Assembly (NCBI GenBank): GCA_000751295.2
Contig: CCMO02000001.1
Span: 4,120,615-4,184,614 of the forward strand
Direction: 5' to 3'
Source: a bacterium YEK0313
Lineage (GTDB): Bacteria > Pseudomonadota > Alphaproteobacteria > Rhizobiales > Phreatobacteraceae
DNA: 64,000 nucleotides
Below, piece by piece: positions 28,968 to 38,113 of the stretch. Below the pieces are notes generated by a model, which made no database searches, was not told the DNA's origin, and saw only the letters and a list, made by a program, of their open reading frames with translations. Within the stretch, counting starts at the first letter, position 1; each line of letters starts with the position of its first letter. Position numbers and translations under genes: made by a program.

Positions 28968-29669
28968 TCAGATCAGGCTTGGTTGCATGATCCGCTCCAG
29001 AACCTGGGCGGCGAGCGGCCGGGTCAGCCGGCGACCGGTCTCCAGCGTCTCGCGATCGAGCTCGGCCACCAGGCGCCTGGCCGCATCGAGCGAGCGTTCC
29101 ATCCGGCGCGCCAGATATTCGACGATCTCCGCATCGGCATTGAGCTGGCGGTCGGAGAAGAGCTTGACCAGCACGGCGCGCAGCAGCGCATCTTCCGGCT
29201 CGGCGAGCGCGACCACCGGCAGGGCGCGCAGGCGCGAGGCGAGGTCCTTCAGGCCCGTGCCCCAGCTCACCGGCAGTTCGCGCGCCGTCATCAGCACGAA
29301 GGCCCCCTCCTCCTTGGCGCTGTTGATCAGGTGGAACAGCGCGACTTCAGGGGTTTTCGGTCCGGCATCCTCGAGCAGCAAGGCCCCGGTCGCCAGGGCG
29401 TCGGCCGGCGGGGTGGCGGCAAGGTCGCGCGCGGCGAGGCGCCGGGCGCCCGCCTGATCGGCCCAGATCGCGCCGAGATGGCTCTTGCCGGCGCCGGGCG
29501 GGCCGACCAGCGCGACGAACGGCGCCGGCCAGTCCGGCCAGGCCTCGATCAGGGCGAGCGCTGCGGCATTGCAGGGCGCCTCCAGGAAGTCATCGCGCGC
29601 ATGGCTTTCGGGCAAAGCCAGATCGAGCGCCATCTGGCGCGGGCCGGCGCGGAACGCATTCGGGAACAT
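28968..29669 (-). CDS. hdaA: DnaA-related regulator HdaA
   Basis: This 233-residue short AAA+ protein is related to DnaA domain III. A QMALDL clamp-binding motif lies at residues 12-17, followed by Walker A GPPGAGKS (56-63), a degenerate Walker B LLLEDAG and the sensor-like RRMERSLDAARRLVAELDRE helix near the C-terminus. In Caulobacter HdaA sits on the replisome clamp and triggers DnaA-ATP hydrolysis to stop re-initiation. No DNA-binding domain IV is present. ATG 29669 is chosen over GTG 29675. It follows the AI-2E permease gene by two bases, the usual alphaproteobacterial order. Confidence 0.9.
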   Translation of the reverse strand: MFPNAFRAGPRQMALDLALPESHARDDFLEAPCNAAALALIEAWPDWPAPFVALVGPPGAGKSHLGAIWADQAGARRLAARDLAATPPADALATGALLLEDAGPKTPEVALFHLINSAKEEGAFVLMTARELPVSWGTGLKDLASRLRALPVVALAEPEDALLRAVLVKLFSDRQLNADAEIVEYLARRMERSLDAARRLVAELDRETLETGRRLTRPLAAQVLERIMQPSLI

Positions 29670-29671
29670 GG

Positions 29672-30760
29672 TCACTTTTCCGGCGCCGCCGGTCCTTCCC
29701 TTGGCACACCCGTATAGAGCGGGCTTGCGAGGTACTGCTTGATCGCAAAGCGGGTCAAGACACCGATCGCGGCCGCGAGCGGCACGGCCAGCAGCAGGCC
29801 GACGAAACCGAACAGCGCGCCGAAGGCGAACAGGGCGAACATCATCGAGACCGGATGCAGGCCGACGGATTCACCGACGAGGTTCGGGTAGAGCACATAG
29901 GCTTCGAGGAACTGGCCGACCACGAAGATGCCGAGGATGATCGCAACCGGCGACCAGTTCGGCCAGAACTGCACGATCGCGACGCCGAGCGACAGGATCA
30001 GGCCCGTCAGCGACCCGACATAGGGAATGAAGCTGAGAAAGCCGATGGAAATGCCAATGAGCAGGCCGAAATTGAGCCCGCTCACGGTGAGCGCGATGCC
30101 GTAGAACAGCATCAGCACGCCGCAGACCGCGGCCTGGCCGCGCAGGAAGCCGGCCAGTGCCTGGTCGATCTCGCGCATCAGGCCGAGAATGGTCTCCTTG
30201 TGCTTCAGCGGCAGCCAGGAATCGACCCGGTCCATGATCTTCGGCCAGTCATTGAGCAGATAGAAGGCGACGACCGGGGTCACGACGATCAGCGAGAACA
30301 GCGAGATGAAGGCGGCGCCCCCCGACCAGAGGCCCTGCAGGAAGCCGGCCGCCCAGCCGACCGACTGCGACACGAGATCGCCGACCGAGCGCGAGACGTC
30401 GGGCAGCCGCTCGCCGAGCAGTTTCTGCAGCCATTCGCGGTTCTGCTCGGTGGCGAGCGTCTGCAGTTGAACGACATAGCCCGGCAGGCGGGCGATGAAG
30501 GCGGTGAGCTGGTTCGCCAGGATCGGAACGATGAGGAAGACCAGCCCGATGAAGACGATGACGAAGGTACCAATGACGACGAGCGCGCCGATCGTGCGCG
30601 GCAGGCCGAGCTTCGACAGGCGCCCGACCACGGGATTGAGGAAATAGGCGAGCGCCAACCCCGCGACGAAAGGCAACAGCACGCCGCGCAGCAGATAGAG
30701 CGCCAGGATCAACACGACGAGACCGCCGATCCAGAAGCCTACCTGTCGTTGAAGCGTCAA
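29672..30760 (-). CDS. AI-2E/PerM-family transporter
   Basis: This 362-residue membrane protein has about eight helices in the AI-2E transporter (formerly UPF0118/PerM) pattern: GVLLPFVAGLALAYFLNPVV, a long central loop with VSRSVGDLVSQSVG, and the C-terminal block LIGISIGFLSFIPYVGSLTGLILS. Family members export autoinducer-2 or act as Na+/H+ antiporters; several have no known role. The only start that fits is TTG at 30760, preceded by AGGGGGA at good spacing. The stop almost touches hdaA, so both are translated together. Confidence 0.88.
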   Translation of the reverse strand: MTLQRQVGFWIGGLVVLILALYLLRGVLLPFVAGLALAYFLNPVVGRLSKLGLPRTIGALVVIGTFVIVFIGLVFLIVPILANQLTAFIARLPGYVVQLQTLATEQNREWLQKLLGERLPDVSRSVGDLVSQSVGWAAGFLQGLWSGGAAFISLFSLIVVTPVVAFYLLNDWPKIMDRVDSWLPLKHKETILGLMREIDQALAGFLRGQAAVCGVLMLFYGIALTVSGLNFGLLIGISIGFLSFIPYVGSLTGLILSLGVAIVQFWPNWSPVAIILGIFVVGQFLEAYVLYPNLVGESVGLHPVSMMFALFAFGALFGFVGLLLAVPLAAAIGVLTRFAIKQYLASPLYTGVPREGPAAPEK

Positions 30761-30843
30761 TGCCGTCCCCCTGCGCGCACAACCCGACCGGTCAGCAAGG
30801 TCGCAAGACCGGAGGGCGGTTTCAAGGCCCGTGACGCCGCACG

Positions 30844-31374
30844 TCAGGTCGACATGTGTCTGACCCAGGCGACGAGATAGGCGCCCGTCGAGACCAGCGT
30901 CAGCACGGCGACCGCCCACATGCCGATCCCGATGGCGAGTCCCAGCTCGAGATCGAGGCCCTTCGAGGCGAGGACCAGCGCGGCGAAGACGATCTGGGCA
31001 AGCGTATTCGCCTTCGACACCAGGAGCGGCTGGATGGCCAGCGGCTTGTCGACGAAGGTCGAGAGCAGCACGCCGCCGACGATCATGAAGTCGCGCGAGA
31101 CCACCAGAATGACCAGCCAGGGCGGAATGAAGCCGAAAATGGCGAGCGACACGTAGATCGAGACGATCAGCGTCTTGTCGGCCAGCGGATCGAGATAGGC
31201 GCCGAGCTCGGTCTGCTGGTTGAAGCGCTTGGCGATATAGCCGTCGACCGCGTCGGTGATGCCGGCGAAGACGAAGGCACCGAGCGCAACCCCCATTCGC
31301 CCTTGCGAAATAGCCCAGATCACCACCGGAACGAGCAGGATCCTGAGAATGGTGAGAAGGTTGGGAATGCTCAC
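30844..31374 (-). CDS. CDP-alcohol phosphatidyltransferase family protein
   Basis: This 176-residue integral membrane enzyme has the CDP-alcohol motif DAVDGYIAKR followed by LGAYLDPLADK, which gives the D-x2-D-G, G-x3-D-x3-D metal-site pattern; K replaces R in the usual AR pair. IPNLLTILRILLVPVVIW is the standard first helix. The most likely role is phosphatidylglycerophosphate synthesis (PgsA) or a close relative, transferring a phosphatidyl group from CDP-diacylglycerol. Short length and position in the hdaA cluster resemble the alphaproteobacterial second paralogue, so I leave the symbol open. Confidence 0.88.
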   Translation of the reverse strand: MSIPNLLTILRILLVPVVIWAISQGRMGVALGAFVFAGITDAVDGYIAKRFNQQTELGAYLDPLADKTLIVSIYVSLAIFGFIPPWLVILVVSRDFMIVGGVLLSTFVDKPLAIQPLLVSKANTLAQIVFAALVLASKGLDLELGLAIGIGMWAVAVLTLVSTGAYLVAWVRHMST

Positions 31375-31504
31375 GGTCGCGGCGTCGATCCAGGCTCGGG
31401 GACGCGGACACTAAGGCGCGCATCGAGGCTTGCCAAGACGACCGGAATGCAGAGGAGGCCCGAACGGCGGTCGGCACCGCCGGCCCGGGCGTTCCTGGCC
31501 TGGC

Positions 31505-32377
31505 TCATGTCGCGTCGCAGCGGTCCGCGAAGGCCGCGATCCGGCCGATCGAGCGGGCATCGGCCAGCAGCGGCGCATGGCCCTGCCCCGGCACGTCCAG
31601 CACGTCGAGATCGGCGCGCCGGGCCGCCATGGCGGCGACCGTCTCCGCCGAGAGGATGTCGGAATGCTCGCCGCGGATCACCATGACGGGCACGCCGGCC
31701 AGCGCATCGAACTGCGGCCAGAGCGTCGGCAGCGGCGCGTCGAGATCGACCTGCTCCAGGGTCCTGGCGAGAGCCGGGTCGAAGGCCGCCGCGAGCCGGC
31801 CGTCGCGCATCGTCCACATGCCTTCGGCCTGCCGCCGCCAATCGGCGTCGGCAAGGCCCGGAAACTTGCCGGCGCTGATGGTCTTCAGCAGCGCGACCGC
31901 GGCCTCCATCGTTTCCGGCGCCGGCAGCTTGCCGAGATAGTCCTTGATGCGGACGAGGCCGGTGGCCTCGACGACCGGGCCGATATCGTTGAGGATCGCG
32001 CCGGCCAGCATGGCGGGGCGGACCGCTGCCATCGCCATGGTCAGAAGGCCGCCGCGCGACGTGCCGAGGAAGACTGCACGGTCGACGCCGAGCGCCTCGG
32101 TCACCGTCAGCACGTCCTGAAGCTCGACCGGCAGCGCATAGCGCTGCCAGTCGGGATCCCAGTCCGAAAGGCCGCGACCGCGATAGTCCGGCGCGATCAC
32201 CTGGCGCGTCGCCGAGATGGCGCGTGCGACGACGTCGAAATCGGCGGCATTGCGCGACAGGCCGGCGAGGCAGACGAGCGGCAGGCGGCCGGCGCGCGGC
32301 TGTCCATAGACCCGGACATGCAGCTTCAGCCCATCGCTCGCCGCGACGAACCTGCTCTCGAAACCCGCCTCGCCCAT
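31505..32377 (-). CDS. Alpha/beta hydrolase
   Basis: This 290-residue alpha/beta-hydrolase fold protein shows the oxyanion strand LPLVCLAGLSRNAADF, the nucleophile elbow GTSRGG and a late GQGHAPLLAD with the catalytic histidine. A DYRGRGLSDWDPDW segment is typical of esterase, C-C hydrolase and epoxide hydrolase relatives. No cap-domain motif fixes the substrate. The gene begins five bases after the aspS stop and may be its downstream operon partner. Confidence 0.9.
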   Translation of the reverse strand: MGEAGFESRFVAASDGLKLHVRVYGQPRAGRLPLVCLAGLSRNAADFDVVARAISATRQVIAPDYRGRGLSDWDPDWQRYALPVELQDVLTVTEALGVDRAVFLGTSRGGLLTMAMAAVRPAMLAGAILNDIGPVVEATGLVRIKDYLGKLPAPETMEAAVALLKTISAGKFPGLADADWRRQAEGMWTMRDGRLAAAFDPALARTLEQVDLDAPLPTLWPQFDALAGVPVMVIRGEHSDILSAETVAAMAARRADLDVLDVPGQGHAPLLADARSIGRIAAFADRCDAT

Positions 32378-32382
32378 GGTCC

Positions 32383-34158
32383 TCAGGCCTTCGGATCGAG
32401 CGCGAGGCGGATCGACAGTTCGCGCAGCTGCTTCGGCGTCGCTTCCGAAGGCGCGCCCATCAGCAGGTCTTCGGCGCGCTGGTTCATCGGGAACAGCGAG
32501 ATCTCGCGCAGGTTCTGCGTACCGCAGAGCAGCATGACGATGCGGTCAACGCCCGCGGCCATGCCGCCATGCGGCGGGGCGCCATACTGGAAGGCGCGAT
32601 ACATGCCGCCGAAGCGCTCGACCACTTCCGTTTCGCCGTAGCCGGCAATCTCGAAGGCCTTCACCATGGCCTGCGGCCGATGGTTGCGGATGCCCCCCGA
32701 GGCGATTTCGTAGCCGTTGCAGGCGATATCGTACTGGAACGCCTTGATGGTCAGCGGATCCTGGTTCTCCAGCGCCTCGAGCCCGCCCTGCGGCATCGAG
32801 AACGGATTGTGCGAGAAATCGACCTTCTTCTCGTCCTCGTTCCACTCGTACATCGGGAAGTCGACGATCCAGGCGAGCTCGAACCGGTCCTTGTCGACGA
32901 GGTTCAGCTCCTCGCCCACCTTGCTGCGGGCAAGACCGGCGAACTTGACGAACTTCTCGGGGTTGCCGGCGACGAAGAAGGCGGCATCGCCTTCCTTGAC
33001 GCCGAGCGCGTCACGGATCGCGGCGGTCCGCTCCGGCCCGATATTGTTGGCGATGGGCCCTGCCCCCTCGCCGCCCTCGCGCCACATGATGTAGCCGAGA
33101 CCGGGCTGGCCCTCGCTCTGCGCCCAGGAATTCATCCGGTCGCAGAAGGCGCGCGAGCCGCCGCCGGGAGCGGGAATCGCCCAAACCTCGTTCTTGGCGT
33201 CTTCCAGCATGCGGGCGAACACCTTGAAGCCCGAGCCGCGGAAATGCTCGGAGACGTCCTGCATGACCAGGGGGTTGCGCAGATCCGGCTTGTCGGAGCC
33301 GTATTTGCGCATGGCCTCCGCATAGGGAATGCGCGGGAACTTCTGGGTGACCGGCTTGCCCTCGGCAAAATCCTCGAACACGCCGCGGATGACCGGCTCG
33401 ACCGCGTCGAAGACGTCGTTCTGCTCGACGAAGCTCATTTCGAGGTCGAGCTGGTAGAATTCGCCCGGCAGGCGGTCGGCGCGCGGATCCTCGTCGCGGA
33501 AGCACGGCGCGATCTGGAAGTAGCGGTCGAAGCCCGACATCATCAGGAGCTGCTTATATTGCTGCGGCGCCTGCGGCAGGGCGTAGAACTTGCCGGGATG
33601 AATGCGGCTCGGCACCAGGAAGTCGCGGGCGCCTTCCGGGCTGGACGCGGTCAGGATCGGCGTCTGGAACTCGAAGAAGCCGCCGCTCTTCATGCGCTGC
33701 CGGATCGAATCGATGACCTGGCCGCGGGTCATGATGTTTTTGTGCAGCTTCTCGCGGCGCAGGTCGAGGAAGCGGTATTTCAGTCGCGTTTCCTCGGGAT
33801 ATTCCTGATCGCCGAACACCTGCAGCGGCAATTCCGCTGCCGGGCCCAGCACTTCCAGATCGGTGATGAACACCTCGATGTCGCCGGTCGGGATCTTCGG
33901 GTTCTTCAGCCCTTCGTCGCGCGCCTTCACCCGGCCGTCGATGCGGATGACCCATTCGGCGCGGCAGGCTTCGAGCGCCTTGAACGCCGGGCTGTCGGGA
34001 TCGGCCAGGCACTGGGTGATGCCGTAGTGATCGCGCAGGTCGACGAACAGGATGCCCCCGTGGTCGCGGATGCGGTGGCACCAGCCGGACAGGCGCACTG
34101 TCTCGCCCACATGGGTGGAACGCAACTGGCCGCAGGTGTGGGAGCGGTAGCGGTGCAT
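32383..34158 (-). CDS. aspS: Aspartyl-tRNA synthetase, probably nondiscriminating
   Basis: This 591-residue bacterial-type AspRS has an N-terminal OB-fold anticodon domain (residues 1-105), class-II catalytic core motifs (ETPILTASSPEGARDFLVPSR; RAFQYGAPPHGGMAAGVDRIVMLL) and the bacterial GAD insertion. Residues H33 (RDHGG) and G83 (ARDEGLKN) match the pair seen in nondiscriminating enzymes that also charge tRNA-Asn with Asp; the discriminating Escherichia coli enzyme has Leu and Lys there. gatCAB at 54-58 kb would then amidate Asp-tRNA-Asn. ATG 34158 starts MHRYRSHTCGQLR, the family N-terminus; a start 15 bp upstream is unlikely. Confidence 0.96.
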   Translation of the reverse strand: MHRYRSHTCGQLRSTHVGETVRLSGWCHRIRDHGGILFVDLRDHYGITQCLADPDSPAFKALEACRAEWVIRIDGRVKARDEGLKNPKIPTGDIEVFITDLEVLGPAAELPLQVFGDQEYPEETRLKYRFLDLRREKLHKNIMTRGQVIDSIRQRMKSGGFFEFQTPILTASSPEGARDFLVPSRIHPGKFYALPQAPQQYKQLLMMSGFDRYFQIAPCFRDEDPRADRLPGEFYQLDLEMSFVEQNDVFDAVEPVIRGVFEDFAEGKPVTQKFPRIPYAEAMRKYGSDKPDLRNPLVMQDVSEHFRGSGFKVFARMLEDAKNEVWAIPAPGGGSRAFCDRMNSWAQSEGQPGLGYIMWREGGEGAGPIANNIGPERTAAIRDALGVKEGDAAFFVAGNPEKFVKFAGLARSKVGEELNLVDKDRFELAWIVDFPMYEWNEDEKKVDFSHNPFSMPQGGLEALENQDPLTIKAFQYDIACNGYEIASGGIRNHRPQAMVKAFEIAGYGETEVVERFGGMYRAFQYGAPPHGGMAAGVDRIVMLLCGTQNLREISLFPMNQRAEDLLMGAPSEATPKQLRELSIRLALDPKA

Positions 34159-34307
34159 GAAAGGCCTCGGCAAACGAAACGGCAGCGCGGATGCGCGCGA
34201 AAGATTGCGTCCGTTTAGCGGAAGCGCGCGCGCGCTTCAAACGGAACCGCAGCGATCGGGGCCCGCTCTGGCTCTCCGCGTCGTCGCAAGCAGCCGTCCC
34301 TGGCGTC

Positions 34308-35060
34308 TCAGCTCTTGGGCTTGCCGCGCGGCCGGTTGCCGGAAGTGCCCTCGCCCGCCGCCTTTCCCCGAGGCCGGCGCGGCCGGGCGGCAGGCGCCGC
34401 CGCATCGGCCGGCAGGTCCGACGGGCCGGCATCGGCTGGCGCCTTGGCCGGTTTCGCCGTACGCGTTCTGGCCTTGCCGCCGGCCGGCTGGCGGCTTTTC
34501 GCCTTGCCCGCCTTGGTCTTGCGGTCTTCGGAACTGCCGGCCGCCGACGCGCCTGCATCCGCCTTTTCGCGCGCGGGTTCCGGCGCTAGCGGCTCCGCAG
34601 GCGCCGACGCGCCGTCCGGGCGGGGGGCCGCATCCGCTTGCGCCGGCATTTCGGATGCTTCGGCCGGCGGCAAGGCCGCCGCGGTGACCGGCTGGACAGG
34701 CCTTTCTTCCGCCGCCGGCTTGCCTGCCGCCCGCTCCGACGTCGCCTCGGTGCCCGCTGGAGCTCCCGTGGCGACGCGGCGCAGCACCGCACCGATGGCG
34801 CAGCCCAGGACATAGAGGCCGGTCATCGCGAGCGCCATGTCGAGCCAAAGCCCATGCCGGCCATCGACCCAATGCAGAATTGCCGCGGCAATGCCGACCG
34901 AGAGCAGCGCCGCCACGGACCAGGCGACGAGATCGAGGACGAGCCCGCCGCGCCGGACCGCCACCGGACGCCGCCCGCGCGCTGTCGCAGCTCCGACCAG
35001 GACCCCCAGGAGTCCGGCGGCGGCCAGCCAGGGCCAAAGCGTGGTCGCAAGATAGGTCAT
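34308..35060 (-). CDS. Membrane protein with long basic low-complexity tail
   Basis: The 250-residue product has three hydrophobic segments in the first 95 residues (WLAAAGLLGVLVGAA, LVAWSVAALLSVGIAAAIL, MTGLYVLGCAIGAVL). The next 155 residues are alanine, proline, lysine and arginine rich, ending PRGKPKS. No conserved domain is recognised. It begins 10 bp after the six-repeat OmpA/BON gene, so the two are very likely one operon and their products may work together in the envelope, as in the mycobacterial arf operon. The tail is probably disordered and cytoplasmic or periplasmic depending on topology. Confidence 0.7.
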   Translation of the reverse strand: MTYLATTLWPWLAAAGLLGVLVGAATARGRRPVAVRRGGLVLDLVAWSVAALLSVGIAAAILHWVDGRHGLWLDMALAMTGLYVLGCAIGAVLRRVATGAPAGTEATSERAAGKPAAEERPVQPVTAAALPPAEASEMPAQADAAPRPDGASAPAEPLAPEPAREKADAGASAAGSSEDRKTKAGKAKSRQPAGGKARTRTAKPAKAPADAGPSDLPADAAAPAARPRRPRGKAAGEGTSGNRPRGKPKS

Positions 35061-35070
35061 CGGTCCCCCC

Positions 35071-37941
35071 TCAAGGCCTGACGACGAAGTCGATGCGGCG
35101 GTTCTTGGCCCGATTGGCCGGCGAGTCGTTGGCGACGACCGGCCGGGTCTGACCGAATCCCTGGGCGGTCAGACGGGCGGCGGCAATGCCGCGCCTGACC
35201 AGATATTTCGTCACCGACAACGCCCGGGCCTGCGACAGGTCGAGATTGCTCGCGGCCGACCCGACATCATCCGTGTGGCCCTCGACCACGAAGGCGACGG
35301 CCGGGCACTGCCGCATGGCGTCGGCGATCCGCGCCAGGCGATTGAGGCCGTCGGGCCGGATGAGGTCGCTGCCAGGGCGAAATTCAATCGTCCCGCTTGC
35401 CTGGATGTCGCGGATCCTCTGAACGCATGGCAAGCTGGCCGCCTGCCCTGGCGCCGGTACCGGCACAGCCGGCCCGGTGATCTCGTGGCTGAGGCTGAAG
35501 CCGCCGGGTCCGCTTGCCGGCAGTGCGCTGCGGATCTGACTGGCCGCGGCCTCGCTTGGCGCCTCGCCGGTCAGCTTCAGCGCGCGATCGAGCATGGCGG
35601 CGCGCCCCTTGGCGAGCCGTGCGAGCTCGGTCATCGCGAAAGCGGCGGTTTCGGCAAAGCCTTCGGGCGCGCCGGCGGCCAGTTCCTGGCTGTCGCGCAC
35701 CGCGAGCGGCGCGAAGATGCGCCGGGCCTCGGCCCGGTTGGCCTGCCGCACCGCGTCGGAAGGCACGAAGCCCTGCAGCAGGACGCCTTGGCCGTCCTTC
35801 TGCACGAACCAATGGTAGGGCGAGACGACCGGCGGCCGGATGTCGACCGCGGCCAGCCGGCCGCCGTTCGGAAACGGCTCCGCCCGCACCGCCTGGTTTG
35901 CGGCGACATAACCCGAGCGGTCGGCGGCCTCGCCCTCGATGGAAAAGGCCTGATCGACATAGCGGGCAGTGCCCTGCCTGAGACGGGCGATCTGCATGAG
36001 TGCAAAACGGCCGGCTGCCACCCAGTCCATGTCCGGCGGCGCGCCTTCGGCAACCCTGATCCGGTCGGTCAGGGCCATGCCGGGCAGAACGCTGCGCGCT
36101 GCCTCGATGAGCGCCGTCCTGTCCGCATCGGTCGCGACCACGCCGTCGAGCGTCACGCCCTGCGCGCCGCGCGTGATGGCGAGCTCGAAGGGCCGCGCCG
36201 CGGCAATGGTCGGCAGCACCTCGTTCTGGACGATGGTGACGCCGCGCGGCAGGCCTTGCGGCCCCGCCGCCGCGGCTGCGATTTCGGGCGCGCCGATTGT
36301 GTCACGGCCGGTGCCGGCAATGGCAAAGTCCTGGCCGGACAGCGAAACGACCCCTGCTGTCAGCTTCTGCAGCTGAGTGAGGCCGAACAGCACGGCGGGG
36401 AGGAAGTCCGCAGGGGCTCCCGCGGCGATCCGCATCCGGTCGACGACGCTCGCATTGGTAACGATCGCGCGGGCGCGCGCGAGGATCTGCTCGCGCGCGC
36501 CGTGCGAGGGCACATGGCCTTCAAGCAGCACGTCGTTGCCGTGAAGACGCGCCGACCAGGTGAAGGGCCGGACGGCCGGCGGCACCAGGTCGATACGCGC
36601 GACGGTCATGCCCGTCGGCGGCTGGCGCAGCGCGCCGCTGACCGCATCGAGCACCGCGAAGGTTCCGGCCCGGCCCTGAACGGTCAGCGCGGAATCCACC
36701 AGCAGCGCCGAGGCGGGGTCGAGCCGGGCCGCTTGGGCGGCGACGAAACGGGCCATGACCTGGAAGCCTTGCGGCGCGCCGAGGCCGATCTGGGTCCGAT
36801 CCGCGATGGTCAGCGTCGGCGCGACGGCCCGGACCGCGGCGAGCACGTCGGCGCGCACGCTCTCGTCCGGCACGAAGCCGCCGATCGCAATGGTGTCGCC
36901 CTGACGGATCGCCGAGAAACGGTAGGGCGTGATGACCGGCGCGGTAATGGCAGCCGTGGCAGAAGACAGCACGGCCGGCAGGCCGCTGCGCACCGCACGC
37001 GTCACCGCGGCATAGGTCAGGCCGTCCGGCGCGACGCCGCGCAGGGTCAGGGCGCCGTCACGCAGGCTGGCGCGCCCCGCGCTGAGCTGGCCGAGCTGGG
37101 CGAGCGCGAAACCGGTCATCGCCTCGTAGCCGGCGGGTGCGCCGTCCGCGAGGGTCATGCGATCGGTGACCGCAACACCGGCAAGGCTCTGCCGTGCCAT
37201 GGCGAGGATGGAGGCTCTCACCGCGTCGTTCGGCACATGGCCGGACAGGGCCAGCCCGGCGCCGTCGCGCTCCGCCTCGAACAGGTAGGGCGTCGCGCGG
37301 GGTGGGCCGATGACCACCCGCGCGGCGGCGAAACCAGCCGGCGCGCCGGCCATCGCCTGCTCGATGCCCGCGATCGTTTCCGATGTATTCGCAGTGCCTT
37401 GCAGCGAGATCCTGAGACCGGAAAGGCGGCCGCGGCCGTCGCCCATCCGGCCGAGTTGGCGCAGCACCAGAGCCGCCGCATCCGCGAACCCTTGCGGTGC
37501 GCCGCGGGCAAGCTCCAGCTGGTCGACGACATGGACCGACGGCATGGCGGCCGCAGCTTCGGCGGTCAGTTGCCGGCGGACCGCCTCGCTCGGCACCGCG
37601 CCGCTGAGGGTCAGCACTCCCTCCGCCTTCTCGGCGTTCCAGTCATAGGGATCGCGGATCGCAATGATGCTGGAGCGATCGTCGACGCGCCGCGTGCCGG
37701 CGACGCGGGCGATGACGCCGGAGGCCCGGGCGCGGTCCTCGGGGCTCGCGGCCTGGCCGGTCAGCCTGATATCGCGTCCGAGGGCATCAACCCGCGCCCA
37801 GTCGATACCCTGCTGCGCGAGGTCGGCCCGCACCCGGCTGGCAAGACCCGCCATGACGTCACGTTCGGTCAGGCGGATGGCCAGGGTGATCAGCACCAAG
37901 AGCGGCAGCAAACCCCAGAGCCATTGCTTCGGCCGAAACAT
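35071..37941 (-). CDS. Inner-membrane-anchored protein with six BON-like repeats and an OmpA domain
   Basis: A 956-residue protein starts with an uncleaved-looking membrane anchor (LWGLLPLLVLITLAI, residues 8-22). Six repeats of about 150 residues follow (about 90-830). Each has a BON-like half with the pattern G-x-LSG-x-VPSDAVR and a second half with GAP-x-GF-x5-ALxQLxxL-x2-G. The last 120 residues form an OmpA-type peptidoglycan-binding domain: IEFRPGSDLI, VEGHTDD, LSQARALSVTKYLV, GQTRPVVAND, NRRIDFVV. The plan matches mycobacterial ArfA (membrane helix, BON, OmpA) but with six repeats. ATG 37941 follows a usable ribosome site. Confidence 0.85.
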   Translation of the reverse strand: MFRPKQWLWGLLPLLVLITLAIRLTERDVMAGLASRVRADLAQQGIDWARVDALGRDIRLTGQAASPEDRARASGVIARVAGTRRVDDRSSIIAIRDPYDWNAEKAEGVLTLSGAVPSEAVRRQLTAEAAAAMPSVHVVDQLELARGAPQGFADAAALVLRQLGRMGDGRGRLSGLRISLQGTANTSETIAGIEQAMAGAPAGFAAARVVIGPPRATPYLFEAERDGAGLALSGHVPNDAVRASILAMARQSLAGVAVTDRMTLADGAPAGYEAMTGFALAQLGQLSAGRASLRDGALTLRGVAPDGLTYAAVTRAVRSGLPAVLSSATAAITAPVITPYRFSAIRQGDTIAIGGFVPDESVRADVLAAVRAVAPTLTIADRTQIGLGAPQGFQVMARFVAAQAARLDPASALLVDSALTVQGRAGTFAVLDAVSGALRQPPTGMTVARIDLVPPAVRPFTWSARLHGNDVLLEGHVPSHGAREQILARARAIVTNASVVDRMRIAAGAPADFLPAVLFGLTQLQKLTAGVVSLSGQDFAIAGTGRDTIGAPEIAAAAAGPQGLPRGVTIVQNEVLPTIAAARPFELAITRGAQGVTLDGVVATDADRTALIEAARSVLPGMALTDRIRVAEGAPPDMDWVAAGRFALMQIARLRQGTARYVDQAFSIEGEAADRSGYVAANQAVRAEPFPNGGRLAAVDIRPPVVSPYHWFVQKDGQGVLLQGFVPSDAVRQANRAEARRIFAPLAVRDSQELAAGAPEGFAETAAFAMTELARLAKGRAAMLDRALKLTGEAPSEAAASQIRSALPASGPGGFSLSHEITGPAVPVPAPGQAASLPCVQRIRDIQASGTIEFRPGSDLIRPDGLNRLARIADAMRQCPAVAFVVEGHTDDVGSAASNLDLSQARALSVTKYLVRRGIAAARLTAQGFGQTRPVVANDSPANRAKNRRIDFVVRP

Positions 37942-38113
37942 GTCGTCATTCCCTCGAAAGTCCCACGCCTGACACCGGCCTTGCGGGCGCGCAGTGTCCC
38001 CGAGGCCGGTGCGACACAGCAACCCTCGCCGGCCGCCGACCACAGCTTTCGGGAACGGCGGGCGAAGGCCGGTGCGCAGCCCTGCCCTTCGCAGCCGATC
38101 TGGCCGGATTTCG

